Positions 7,581 to 17,035 of a stretch of 64,000 bases of DNA are shown one piece after another (positions within the stretch are counted from its first letter, which is position 1; each line of letters opens with the position of its first letter). Origin of the DNA: UBA11865 sp041570195 (GTDB taxonomy: Bacteria; Chloroflexota; Anaerolineae; Promineifilales; Promineifilaceae); the NCBI GenBank assembly GCA_041570195.1, contig JBFFWQ010000001.1:62001-126000 (forward strand), in the 5' to 3' direction. The notes beneath the pieces are model-generated. The model did no database searches and had not been told where the DNA came from. It saw only the letters and a list, made by a program, of their open reading frames with translations. The position numbers and the translations under genes were made by a program.

Positions 7581-10500
7581 TTAACCTGGATCTTCAGTCG
7601 TAAACCTCAAGATCCGGCCGTTATTGGCGTCAGCTACATAAAGATTGCCCTGACCATCGGAGGCCAAACCGTTCGGCAGGCCAAAGCCGTCGGCGTCTGG
7701 ACTGTATTGGCCAAATCGACCCAAATACTGCCCGTTGAGCTCAAAGATCAATACGCGGAAGGCCTCAGGATCGGTCACATAGAGACGGCCCTCTTCGTCG
7801 ATAGCGCTATAGGGCTTGTTGTTGATAGAGTCTCCTGACCAGGCATCAACCGGCCATTCGGCGACCGGCTGCAAAAGGGAATCGAGCTGCTGTATGCGGC
7901 CGTTCCAGGTGTCGACGACGAAGATCGAGCCATCGTCAGTGGCGGCAATTCCGACCGGTTCAAAAAACTGACCAGGCAAGCTGCCATTTCCGCCAACCGC
8001 CCTGATGAAACTTCCTTCAGGATCGAACAACTGGATGCGGTGGTTGCCAGTGTCCGTTACCAGCAGGTTACCATCAGACAGGATGAGGATGTCGCGTGGC
8101 CCAAAGAACAAGCCGCCACCAGATTCGGGAGACTCAGGAGAGCCGCTCTCGCCTATCGTCGCGATCCATTGGCCATCATGAGTGAATTTTTGCAGTCTAT
8201 GGTTCCAGGTGTCGGCCACGTAAACGTAGTTGTCGTTGACCGCTACGCTCCAGGGTTCGTTGAATTGGGCAGGCCCGTCGCCGAATTCACCCCACGAGCG
8301 TAGGTAGCGTCCGTCTGTATCGAAGACTTGGATGCGATGATTGCCAGCGTCGGCAATGTAGAGCGTGTCGTCCGGGCCGACCGCTACATTGCGGGGCAAT
8401 GTTAATTGGCCCTCTTCTGTGCCCGGGCGGCCGATAATGAGGTCAGGCTGGAACTGGCGCTCGCCCTCAGCGTACGGGTCCACCGGAGGTTCAGAGGCTA
8501 TTGCGTCAACGCCATGATCCCATATGTTGGCCAGGGTGTCTTTTCGGATGTACATACGCAGGTCGTGACGCGGCTGCCACTGACCACTTGAGAAATCACC
8601 GCCAAAGACCTGGCCGTACTTTTGATAGTCGCGATAGAAGAAAATGTCCCATAACGCCTCTCGAACCTCGGGATTGCCGATGCCCCGCCGGAATTCGGGA
8701 TCGGCATCTGGATCGCCCAATACGGAATTCCAATTGAAGCCACGGTAGGCTTCCGACGGCCACCAGAGGAAGGTATAGGTTGTGCTGGCGTAGTCGTCGC
8801 CTAAAAGCGGCTCCACTTTACCCCAATTCAGGCTGCCAGCGATGACGACAGGCGCTTCGGTTATGTTTCGACCGGGATTCTCGCCGTAATAGATGCGATT
8901 TGGATAGTCCCGTAGATACCACGTGTAGGGCCACGACGAATCGTTGTCGTAAGCGACCTGAATGCCATTGTCACCATTCAGGCGCATTGACAGTTCCTCT
9001 AGCTGGGGCAGTACCTGGCTTTTTGTTGCCGGCGCGCCATGCGCGTAAACCATGAATTCGGTCACATAGTCGGCATTAGGGAAGCTGGCCATATAGGTGA
9101 ATCGAATGGTCAACAGGGCCAGAATTATGAAAACGGCGAAGAGCCAGGCTCGTCTCCGGCTCCCAGTTTCTAGCGGCCGGCCGACCTTGAAGACGAAATA
9201 TAATAGTCCGCCGGATAGCAACAAGAGGCCCAGCACGCGACCCAGGCCTCTCAAGTTGCCGGCCTGTTGGTTGCCCAGGTCGACCCGGCCCAGAATCACC
9301 GGCGTGAGCACCAGCGCAGCAGCCAGAATGAACAGCCCGGACATGCCTACCAGTAGGGCAAAACGCCTTGATCGCAGTTCGCTTAGGTTAGCTGATACGA
9401 CCAACTCGTTTATGAACCAGCCGGTCAGCAAGACCATCGGGACGATGAAGTGAGAACTCAACCAGGCCATTTTTTCGCCGGCATAGCTGTAGATGATCCA
9501 GGACAGCAAAAACCACCATAGAAGGTAGGGAATAAAGCCAAAGAACGTCTCTATACTTAGCACATCACGCCACTGTTGAGGGGCGCCCGTTTCGTCAATT
9601 GGTCGCCCGCGTTTTTCGATTACCCAATACCAGATAGCAAAGGCCAGGCCGGCGACCAATACCAGGCCGCCCAAGAGCAGTCCTGGAGTGTTGCCCATGG
9701 CTTCAGGGTCGGCGGCGCCTTGCCGGAAATACCAATTTGAAAAACTATACGCGAGCAGGGTGACTAAGATTAGGCTAGCAAGATAGGCAAGTAATCTGTT
9801 GAGCCTATGTTTCTTGGACCAGAGGTAGGCGGCCGCGAGCGTGAAAAGAAGCGGCAGAAACTCGTACATTGGGAGGACGAGAAGATAGAAGCCTACGGGC
9901 TGGTTGGCCCGCTGCACTTCTTGTTGAGCCAGCCAATATCCGAGCGATCCAATCATCCCGCTGGCCCAGCCCGGAGGATTGGTGAAAAACGAGCTGTACA
10001 GTAGCAGAAATATGCTGTGGAAAATGACGGCGGCAATTAACCAACGGCGACGATTCCACCACAATCCCACCAGAATTGAAACGACCAAGGTCAATACCAG
10101 GAAAGCGCCAGAGAGCGCCACTGGCGATGAAAGGAATGCCGTGCGGCATTCTCCGCTGGAGAGTCGACTGAAGAACAGGGTGATGGGAGACATCGTCTCC
10201 TGGCCTGCTAATTGACAGAGGTTTACCGTTCGGGCCAATGGATCCTCACCGGCGATAACTATCAAGAAAGCCGTCGCAGCTGGCAAAACCAGCGTCGTGA
10301 ACAAAACGACCAGATCGAATTCAGGATAGGCGTCGATAAAGGGTCGCATGCGGGTTGCGGTCCAAAACAGACTGCCAGCCAGAAGGAAGAGACCGCCCAA
10401 CTGAAGCCAACGGCCCGCTGACGTCGAGGCCGATTCAGTAGTTTCCTCGTCCGCCGTGGCCAGCGGCTCGTCGGGATCGGCCGCAAAGCCTTCATCGGTC

Positions 10501-11297
10501 ACCGTGCCGGCTTCCGGTGTACCCTCGGCCAAGACATCCGGTGCGAAGTGCTGTAAGCCATAACCAACGCCAAACAGGATGACAGCCAATAAGACAATGG
10601 TTAAGGGAAGGCGAACCATGGCCCATCGTTCGCGAAGCCAGGGGGCCGTAGCGATTTTGGCTACTAATCCCAGAATCAGGAAACTGCCAAAGATGGCAAC
10701 ATAGATATAGGCGGTTTCCATCGTCGTGAACATCAGCGCCAGACCTATGGCAAACCACCAAAGATACTTATCCTTGCGCTGCCTAAGGTAGTACATGATG
10801 GTGATGAAGACGACGACGGCCGCAGTAATGATCGGAATGTCATGCCGAATGTAACGTGAGTAGTAGGTGATGTAGGGCGAGATAAGTAGCAGAAAGCTGG
10901 CAACGATCGCGCCCACACCTCCGGTCCAATCTCTTAGAAAATAGGGTAGGATGACCAGTATTGAGCCGATGATGGCAACTGGGATACGGGCGCTCGTATC
11001 ACTGTCGCCAAAGAGCCAGTACGATAGCGCCGTGAAGTGAAACAGCGTCGGGCCATGCATCAACGGCGTGTGCGTGTAGCCATCTCCGTTGTAATACTGA
11101 TAGGAGTACTGGGTATGCAGGCTTTCGTCGTGGCTGACAACCCGATCGCCGACGCCCCAAAGGCGGGTGATCAGTGCCAGGATAAAGAAAGCTACAAATA
11201 TCGCCTTCTCTAAATCGAAATTGATCTTGGCGAGGAGTGGTTCGCCAAGGGGATCTGCAGTCTGATCGTTGTGCTCGAGGTTGTTAATGTCACTCAT
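7581..11297 (-). CDS. TIGR03663-family GT39-like membrane protein fused to NHL repeats
   Basis: A 1238-residue protein. The N-terminal part has many transmembrane helices and the two hallmarks noted for TIGR03663: an acidic DE pair (Asp57-Glu58) in the first loop and an HGP tripeptide (81-83). TIGR03663 resembles dolichyl-phosphate-mannose-type (GT39) transferases, so a role in transferring a lipid-linked sugar outside the membrane is plausible, but the family has no proven function. About residues 945-1235 form six NHL repeats (motifs such as LYIADAGNHRIQVFD), a likely six-bladed propeller facing outward. It is the last gene of a minus-strand operon, 45 bases after the anti-sigma gene, and is followed by a terminator. 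The fusion suggests that the propeller binds the acceptor or another surface partner. Confidence 0.88.
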   Translation of the reverse strand: MSDINNLEHNDQTADPLGEPLLAKINFDLEKAIFVAFFILALITRLWGVGDRVVSHDESLHTQYSYQYYNGDGYTHTPLMHGPTLFHFTALSYWLFGDSDTSARIPVAIIGSILVILPYFLRDWTGGVGAIVASFLLLISPYITYYSRYIRHDIPIITAAVVVFITIMYYLRQRKDKYLWWFAIGLALMFTTMETAYIYVAIFGSFLILGLVAKIATAPWLRERWAMVRLPLTIVLLAVILFGVGYGLQHFAPDVLAEGTPEAGTVTDEGFAADPDEPLATADEETTESASTSAGRWLQLGGLFLLAGSLFWTATRMRPFIDAYPEFDLVVLFTTLVLPAATAFLIVIAGEDPLARTVNLCQLAGQETMSPITLFFSRLSSGECRTAFLSSPVALSGAFLVLTLVVSILVGLWWNRRRWLIAAVIFHSIFLLLYSSFFTNPPGWASGMIGSLGYWLAQQEVQRANQPVGFYLLVLPMYEFLPLLFTLAAAYLWSKKHRLNRLLAYLASLILVTLLAYSFSNWYFRQGAADPEAMGNTPGLLLGGLVLVAGLAFAIWYWVIEKRGRPIDETGAPQQWRDVLSIETFFGFIPYLLWWFLLSWIIYSYAGEKMAWLSSHFIVPMVLLTGWFINELVVSANLSELRSRRFALLVGMSGLFILAAALVLTPVILGRVDLGNQQAGNLRGLGRVLGLLLLSGGLLYFVFKVGRPLETGSRRRAWLFAVFIILALLTIRFTYMASFPNADYVTEFMVYAHGAPATKSQVLPQLEELSMRLNGDNGIQVAYDNDSSWPYTWYLRDYPNRIYYGENPGRNITEAPVVIAGSLNWGKVEPLLGDDYASTTYTFLWWPSEAYRGFNWNSVLGDPDADPEFRRGIGNPEVREALWDIFFYRDYQKYGQVFGGDFSSGQWQPRHDLRMYIRKDTLANIWDHGVDAIASEPPVDPYAEGERQFQPDLIIGRPGTEEGQLTLPRNVAVGPDDTLYIADAGNHRIQVFDTDGRYLRSWGEFGDGPAQFNEPWSVAVNDNYVYVADTWNHRLQKFTHDGQWIATIGESGSPESPESGGGLFFGPRDILILSDGNLLVTDTGNHRIQLFDPEGSFIRAVGGNGSLPGQFFEPVGIAATDDGSIFVVDTWNGRIQQLDSLLQPVAEWPVDAWSGDSINNKPYSAIDEEGRLYVTDPEAFRVLIFELNGQYLGRFGQYSPDADGFGLPNGLASDGQGNLYVADANNGRILRFTTEDPG

Positions 11298-11342
11298 AGT
11301 TACATATATGGGCCATTTTGCTTGGACTCAGTAGATTTGGTG

Positions 11343-11909
11343 TCAGTTCAGTGAAACAAAGGGGGCCGCCGGTATGGGAACAAGAGCGGGCTTGAGTTGG
11401 GCCTCTCTTTCCCGGGTCTCGGAGGCGGGAGCCATTTCAGGGATCCACAGCATCCCATCCTGGTCGGCTGTTGCGGCGATTTCCCGGGTCGCGGTCTGGG
11501 TAGGCGTATTGGTCGTGATGACGGCTGTCGAGAGAGCGGCGGGTGGCGTGGACGACCAGCCGGCCGGACGATGGTTCAAGTAGAGAACCAGTGTACCACA
11601 CATGATCAACAGCAAGATTCCGACGGCCGCCAGGCCCGGCGACCATGCCAGCAGCCGTTGATCCGGGTCTGCGTTGACCGGGGGCCGGGGCATCGCTTGT
11701 CTAAGTCTCGTTTGGTCAATATCTGACGTCGCTTGCAGTGTTGATCGTACGGACTGACCAACCTGTCGCTCGGTTGCCATCGCACGCCGGCATTCCGGGC
11801 AGCGGGACAAATGAGCGGTCACCCGCTCTGATTCGTCGCCCGGCAGAAGTTCCAAGACATAGTCGGAAATGAGGCCTACTACGTGTGGTGTCTTGCTAAT
11901 CTCGCCCAT
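11343..11909 (-). CDS. Membrane-anchored anti-sigma factor with zinc-finger (ZAS) domain
   Basis: 188 residues from the ATG at 11909. Residues 13-45 carry the anti-sigma zinc motif His33-x3-Cys37-x2-Cys40 (HLSRCPEC). One transmembrane helix lies at about 91-111, and the outside tail is Pro/Thr-rich. This fits a regulator that holds the ECF sigma factor encoded 16 bases upstream at the membrane. An in-frame extension to 12056 exists but would lie inside the sigma gene, and the ZAS domain begins right after the 11909 Met, so the shorter start is chosen. Its release signal is unknown. The gene lies between the sigma gene and the TIGR03663 gene, so the pair is probably co-transcribed with the glycosyltransferases. 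Confidence 0.85.
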   Translation of the reverse strand: MGEISKTPHVVGLISDYVLELLPGDESERVTAHLSRCPECRRAMATERQVGQSVRSTLQATSDIDQTRLRQAMPRPPVNADPDQRLLAWSPGLAAVGILLLIMCGTLVLYLNHRPAGWSSTPPAALSTAVITTNTPTQTATREIAATADQDGMLWIPEMAPASETREREAQLKPALVPIPAAPFVSLN

Positions 11910-11925
11910 AGTTAGTTTCTCAGAG

Positions 11926-12534
11926 TCATTCGGACCAGCGTCTGTCTTGCAGCAGTAGCTTCTTGAGCTGGGCGTGTGCGAGACGCATTCGGGACTCGGC
12001 AGTCTTGGATGGGATGGATAGAACTGCGCCGATTTCCACGTAAGTAAATCCTTCATAGTATCGGAGCACCGCTACTTCACGAAGCTTTGGAGAAAGGCTT
12101 TTGATGGCGGACCAAACGAACGCCTGCTTCTCCGTAAGATCCAGCGCCTCATCCGGTGTCGTCACAAGACGGTCTGGCAACTCCTCATCACGAAGTTGTC
12201 CGAAGGACAGGGTTGGTAACCATTTTCGACGGCGTTTATTGCGGCAGCGACTTACGGCGATCTGGTACAGCCAGGTCTTGAAGCCAGCCTTGCGCGAGTC
12301 ATAGCGGGCCAAATTCCGAAAGGCGTACTCGAAAGTATCTTGTAGGACCTCCTCGGCATCTTCCTGGTGACTAAGAAGGCTATAGCAAAGCCGGTATATC
12401 ATCTCCGCATATTGGTTATACACGTGGACGTAGGCGGTTTCCTCACCGTCCAGACAACGGGCTATCAATTCGACCGGCGCAGCATGAGGCGCCGGCGCGC
12501 CGAGCTCGGAGCCAACGGCAACGTATTCGTTCAT
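11926..12534 (-). CDS. ECF-type RNA polymerase sigma factor
   Basis: A 202-residue protein with sigma region 2 (about residues 38-105, including the LLSHQEDAEEVLQDTFEYAF core and an FKTWLYQIAVSRCRNKRRR stretch). Region 4 (about 137-190) has a helix-turn-helix with YYEGFTYVEIGAVLSIPSKTAESRM. It lacks regions 1 and 3, as ECF sigmas do. Its ATG overlaps the stop of the upstream GT39-like gene as ATGA (12531-12534), so its translation is tied to that gene. The anti-sigma gene follows. The layout suggests that this sigma responds to envelope conditions and may control its own operon, but I could not identify a matching promoter pair. Confidence 0.93.
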   Translation of the reverse strand: MNEYVAVGSELGAPAPHAAPVELIARCLDGEETAYVHVYNQYAEMIYRLCYSLLSHQEDAEEVLQDTFEYAFRNLARYDSRKAGFKTWLYQIAVSRCRNKRRRKWLPTLSFGQLRDEELPDRLVTTPDEALDLTEKQAFVWSAIKSLSPKLREVAVLRYYEGFTYVEIGAVLSIPSKTAESRMRLAHAQLKKLLLQDRRWSE

Positions 12535-14300
12535 TGGCCAGCCTCAGCGAGATCGGCGCGCAGCCACAGGACCAGCCTTTCTTCGTTCACTGAAATCGGA
12601 GATTGGTGGAACAGCCACCAGCGCAGCGCATCGATCCACTCTAGTGAGTGAAGCGTATCGGGCCGTGCGTAACCGTATTCGGCGCCTAGATAGTTCTCGG
12701 CAACTCTAGGGTCGTACATGAGCGGCGTTATCAGTATTGGGCCTGCGGCGCCAGCCGAAATGGAGTTGGCAAATGTCGCATTGCCAAACTCCTTCAGATA
12801 CCAGCGCAACGCCGGGGTGTCTATCGCGGCTTCAACCGCAACACCATCGGGTGAGTTGTTGACGCGCCAGGACAACTCTTCGAGCGTGTCGAGCATGAGC
12901 CTAATGTCATTGTCGGTTGCGGCAGCTGTCCAGCGTTCCCTGGTATCATTGGCGGCCTGGCGACTGAACCACCAGGCGCTGCCCCAGGAGAAGATCGCCA
13001 AGAGTACCAGCAGGCCGGCCAATACACCCTTGACGACAGCCGATCTGTCCCAGGTCCAGGCCAGTGTGGCCAGAATGAGGACGGCCATAAGGGCGATGAA
13101 GGCGATTAGAATGTGGTAAGTAGCATTGGGAACCCCTTGAATCCCATTTAGCCGCGCGTATCGTACAATATTGAGATAAACGACGCCTCCAGCAAATACG
13201 ACCGCAATCGCAAACGCCCACCACCACCTTGAACTGGATCTCTTAAGTAAGTCATTGGAAAAGCGGCCGACCAAGAGATAGCCTGGTAGGGTCAGCAGCA
13301 GCACATTGGCATTTGAGACTGGCTGAATCAAAATCAGCAGAAACGCTCCAATGGCCCAATAAACAACAAAGATAGGATATGGCTTTTCCCTGAGCGCCGC
13401 CCAGGCAGCGGCCGGAAGACCGAGAAGTAGCAGGCCCACCTCATAGCGAGCCAGGATCAACAGCGGCGTTGCTCTGAGCGTTGCAGTGGCCCATAGCTGG
13501 AAATCTTGAAGCCAGGCAACGGCCAGATCGGCGGCCGAACCAAGACCGCGCATGGCGAATAACAGAGCCGTGGCCAGAGCCAGGAAGCCTACGACGCCGA
13601 TGAGCAGAGCCTGGCGCAGCTCATGCATGGAGGGTTTTACCAGCTTGGCCCTTTCTCCATCGGAATCCTGGATGAGCGCCGGACCAATCGCCGACTGGGC
13701 TACCCAGGCGACGAGTAAGGCAGCCAGAATCCCATAGAAAAGAGGCGCGCTGGCGAGCCCCAGAGCGAGCGCGGCCGCCAGCGTGTACAACCAGCGGCGA
13801 TCGCCGCTCTCCTGATATCTCAGCCAGGCAATGAAGACGAACATGCCGGCAAACAGTCCAACTGTGTCTCCACCGCCGGTGCGCGAAATGATGGCCTGAG
13901 TGGGCGAGAGAGCAAGCAGCATGGCTGTCAACAGGGCCCCCAACCGGCCGGATCGATGGCGAATAAACCAAGGCGTTAGCACGAGAAAGAAACCGAAAAC
14001 GGCCGGAACAAGGCGCATGATATGATCGGTGAAGCCCAGCACCTGGGTGAGCGGGGCTGTGAGGGCCAAGTAGGCCGGACTGCCAGGAAGGACATTCGCG
14101 TCACCACTCTGCCACAAATTCCACACAGCCAATGCTTCGGTAGCTTCTCCTGGGTTGAGCGGCGTCACTCCCAGGTCGGCAAAACGCAGGACGGCGGCCA
14201 CCAGGGCGATGCCTAGATAGGCAAGATGTTCTGGCGTTACATTGGAGAGCAAACCAGCATGTTGTTGTTCTATGTTTGGTGGGTCGATTATCTCATCCAT
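12531..14300 (-). CDS. GT39/ArnT-like polytopic glycosyltransferase
   Basis: A 589-residue protein with about 11-12 hydrophobic segments. After the first helix an acidic loop (LNPGEATEALAVWNLW) takes the place of the DE motif of GT-C enzymes. A soluble C-terminal part follows (about residues 455-589). This matches GT39/PMT-like transferases that use polyprenyl-phosphate sugars on the outer face of the membrane. The standard Asp-Glu is here Gly-Glu, so activity is not certain. It lies 16 bases after the YYY protein gene and overlaps the sigma factor start by four bases. TIGR03663-like proteins are the closest alternative family. Confidence 0.78.
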   Translation of the reverse strand: MDEIIDPPNIEQQHAGLLSNVTPEHLAYLGIALVAAVLRFADLGVTPLNPGEATEALAVWNLWQSGDANVLPGSPAYLALTAPLTQVLGFTDHIMRLVPAVFGFFLVLTPWFIRHRSGRLGALLTAMLLALSPTQAIISRTGGGDTVGLFAGMFVFIAWLRYQESGDRRWLYTLAAALALGLASAPLFYGILAALLVAWVAQSAIGPALIQDSDGERAKLVKPSMHELRQALLIGVVGFLALATALLFAMRGLGSAADLAVAWLQDFQLWATATLRATPLLILARYEVGLLLLGLPAAAWAALREKPYPIFVVYWAIGAFLLILIQPVSNANVLLLTLPGYLLVGRFSNDLLKRSSSRWWWAFAIAVVFAGGVVYLNIVRYARLNGIQGVPNATYHILIAFIALMAVLILATLAWTWDRSAVVKGVLAGLLVLLAIFSWGSAWWFSRQAANDTRERWTAAATDNDIRLMLDTLEELSWRVNNSPDGVAVEAAIDTPALRWYLKEFGNATFANSISAGAAGPILITPLMYDPRVAENYLGAEYGYARPDTLHSLEWIDALRWWLFHQSPISVNEERLVLWLRADLAEAGQ

Positions 14301-14316
14301 AACGATAAGTATCGGG

Positions 14317-16965
14317 CTAGTTGGCGCCCTCGGCCGGTCTGGCGTAGATGGTTACCGTATTGTTGCGAAATGCCACGTCCATGTTCTGTTCGAACTTCTC
14401 TTCGGAGAGCGGATCATATGTGTTTCGCTCTAATTGGCCAAAATACACGTATTCGACAGCGTAACTATCCAGCAGAGCTTCGGTCGAAGCCCAGTCCGAC
14501 TGGCTGTAAAGCGCTCTGACGATCTTATCCCGCTCGGCTGGCTCCGGCGTGTCGCCCCGCCACTGGTATTCGTGTCCAGCCCAGCCCAGGAGGGTGGGAA
14601 TGCCCGTGGTGGACGCAACACGCCCATATTGCGAGTATTGCCCACCGACGGCCTCCAGTAGAACGGGGGCGCCGTCGACGTTTTTTCGAAGCCAACTGAT
14701 GGCCTCATATTCATCCGGGTTGAAATTTTGGAGATAGGCCAGACCGTCGAGGGTGGACGGCAATCGTTGTTCGCTATCGACCGGTCCGCGATACTCCACC
14801 GCTCTTGATCGCGTGGCATAGTAAGGGAATAGCAACGAGCCAACCAGGGCCAACAAGTAAATTGACGTGGCAATGAGGCCGCTGACACGGAATCGGCGCA
14901 ATAGGTAGGCCAGACCGTATAGCGCCGCGATGCCAAACAGAAGCCAGGCCTGGTAATAGAATTTGAAAATCGTGTTGATGCGCTGGCCGAAATTGTCTCG
15001 CAAGTAGACAAATTCTGGCCCAAGCGACAAGAGGATCCCTGTAGCAATGATCAGCAGCGCGAATGGCAGTGATGAACTGACAATGGATTCCCAGCCCTCG
15101 TCGAAATCAGGCGAATGGGGCTGCAGTAATCTCAGTAACAAGTAGATAACCGCCGCCAGCAGCGCCGAAAGCAGAAGAATGAGGGCTGGCTGTACTAACC
15201 TGGCCTCGAGCATCTCAGGTCCAATCTTGCTGATAGCGGAGAAGCCCCAGACAATTCGCTCGCCTACCCCAGCGTCGGCGGCGATCGGTGGCAATTCCAA
15301 TGCAAGTTCGCTGGCAAGATTTTGAATCGCCGGCATGGCTTCGGCACTAGGGGCGATCAGCCAACCCAGGAAGAGCATCAACAAAATCAAAACCACGACG
15401 AGGCCAACCGTGATAAGAATTGCAGTTAACCACGGCCGCCGACCTGGGTTCGGGTCGCGATGCATTACCATCCAGCGGCCGAGGGCAGCAAGGAGAAAAA
15501 GGATGGCGATCAAAGGCATCCCAAATATGACGAGGAAATGGGCTAAACGGGTCGGCCTCATTGTCATTGGCAGCAGGTACGGCGGCGCGGCCTGCGATCG
15601 CAGACCAAGGTAGAACGGCAGGTAGAGGAGGATGGCCATCACGGCTAAAACTGCGCCCGCCGTCAAAGCCTGGCGGAGAAGGCCCGAGCGCCATCTGCCG
15701 GCACCGCGCCACTGGGCCAGGGTGAACGCACCAACAATAATGAACAGGTGTATGAGCACATCCCAGGTGTTGAGAAAGGAGAGGCCGCCCAATACAATGG
15801 CGGTGAATAGTAACAGCGCGCCATCATGCTTCGCAATCTCCCGCACTTGCCAGCGGAGGCCGCCAGCTTGAAACCAATCGCTAAAATCGAGGTGTGGCCG
15901 AGCAGGCTTCAGCCACCAGGTCAAGGCCACTGCTAGACTGACGAAGGCGAACGGCAAGGCTAGGACGTGGGCATGTAAGTCACCCAGGACCAGGCTAAAC
16001 GAGGGCACTTCGGCGATCGGCTCCAGTCCTTCTTCGGCCCGGCCGGACAGATGATACTCATGAATCACCCGCGATGAACGCCACCACCACCAACTGGAAG
16101 TTTCATAGCGGGGAACCTCGCTCGCCACCGCCGGCTCATTCAGATCACGGATATCGAGCCAGCGCCAGAAGTCATCCGAGCCGATTTCGTTGGCATATAG
16201 GACCTCAAGGACGATCTCCATGTTGCCGGCAATTGGCAATGCGATGGCCGCTACGAACCCCAAGATCATGGCCCAGCGCCGCAATAGGCCCTTGTCTGCG
16301 GCGATCAGGTTGTAGGTGAGGCCAAAAGCGCCGACAGCCGTGCCGGCCGTGAGCCAGGCAATGGCCAGGTTGAAGGCGATTTGTTCAGGAACGGCAGCGA
16401 GCCGCGCCAAAAGCGAGGTCATCAAATAGCCGAAATAGTAATAACTGATGCCAAAGCCAGAAAGCCATGGATCAAGCGGTGGAAAATCCGGGCTACGACC
16501 GAGCGAGTTCAGGAAGGCAAACTCCATCGGCTTCTCTGTGGCCGTGATCGCCGGATTCTGAGATCGGATCCAGACCCACAAGAAGAATACCAGGGCAAAG
16601 ACCACCTCCACGCTCAAGACATATCGCCAATGCTCGGCGAGCCAATGCCGAATTGACTTGTCCTGCCGATCGTCAGGATCGGCCGGCGAGTTACTCCTGA
16701 GACCCACCCATGCCAGTGCCGAGAGAGAAACGAGAGCTGCAACGCCAAAAAGTGTGCCGCCCACAGAGTTGTTAAGAAAGCCCAGGCTGCCGAATAGCCA
16801 AAAAATGTAGCCGACGATGAGCAGACCGATCATCTTGGTGAACGCGTAGCCGCGATCTGGCAACCAGCGAAGCAGGCGGAATGTCAGGGGCGTGGCGGCA
16901 AGCCCAAGCACGGCAAGTACAGCCCACCAACGGAAGGCGGAAAATAGATCTGCGGTGCTCAGCAT
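14317..16965 (-). CDS. DUF2298 / YYY-domain polytopic membrane protein
   Basis: About 882 residues from the ATG at 16965 (a GTG at 17004 in the same frame is possible). It has many transmembrane helices. The diagnostic aromatic motif reads GISYYYFGYLM, preceded by PPLDPWLSGF, and a conserved LGDLHAHVLALPF loop (histidines after an acidic residue) follows. These are the hallmarks of the Chloroflexi/archaeal YYY family (TIGR03662, DUF2298), which is thought to act like a GT-C glycosyltransferase but is uncharacterised. The shorter start is preferred because the family begins just before its first helix. It stands between the longer YYY fusion and the GT39-like gene, with spacings of 70 and 16 bases, in one operon. 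Confidence 0.88.
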   Translation of the reverse strand: MLSTADLFSAFRWWAVLAVLGLAATPLTFRLLRWLPDRGYAFTKMIGLLIVGYIFWLFGSLGFLNNSVGGTLFGVAALVSLSALAWVGLRSNSPADPDDRQDKSIRHWLAEHWRYVLSVEVVFALVFFLWVWIRSQNPAITATEKPMEFAFLNSLGRSPDFPPLDPWLSGFGISYYYFGYLMTSLLARLAAVPEQIAFNLAIAWLTAGTAVGAFGLTYNLIAADKGLLRRWAMILGFVAAIALPIAGNMEIVLEVLYANEIGSDDFWRWLDIRDLNEPAVASEVPRYETSSWWWWRSSRVIHEYHLSGRAEEGLEPIAEVPSFSLVLGDLHAHVLALPFAFVSLAVALTWWLKPARPHLDFSDWFQAGGLRWQVREIAKHDGALLLFTAIVLGGLSFLNTWDVLIHLFIIVGAFTLAQWRGAGRWRSGLLRQALTAGAVLAVMAILLYLPFYLGLRSQAAPPYLLPMTMRPTRLAHFLVIFGMPLIAILFLLAALGRWMVMHRDPNPGRRPWLTAILITVGLVVVLILLMLFLGWLIAPSAEAMPAIQNLASELALELPPIAADAGVGERIVWGFSAISKIGPEMLEARLVQPALILLLSALLAAVIYLLLRLLQPHSPDFDEGWESIVSSSLPFALLIIATGILLSLGPEFVYLRDNFGQRINTIFKFYYQAWLLFGIAALYGLAYLLRRFRVSGLIATSIYLLALVGSLLFPYYATRSRAVEYRGPVDSEQRLPSTLDGLAYLQNFNPDEYEAISWLRKNVDGAPVLLEAVGGQYSQYGRVASTTGIPTLLGWAGHEYQWRGDTPEPAERDKIVRALYSQSDWASTEALLDSYAVEYVYFGQLERNTYDPLSEEKFEQNMDVAFRNNTVTIYARPAEGAN

Positions 16966-17035
16966 GCGGCCTGCCCTGTGGCGGCAATGATGCATGCAAC
17001 GCACGCGACCGGCATTGTAGGCTGAGTACTCATTC

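Noticed and set aside
11910..12056. N-terminal extension of the anti-sigma factor
   Set aside because: It lies within the sigma factor gene and the zinc domain starts right after the 11909 Met.
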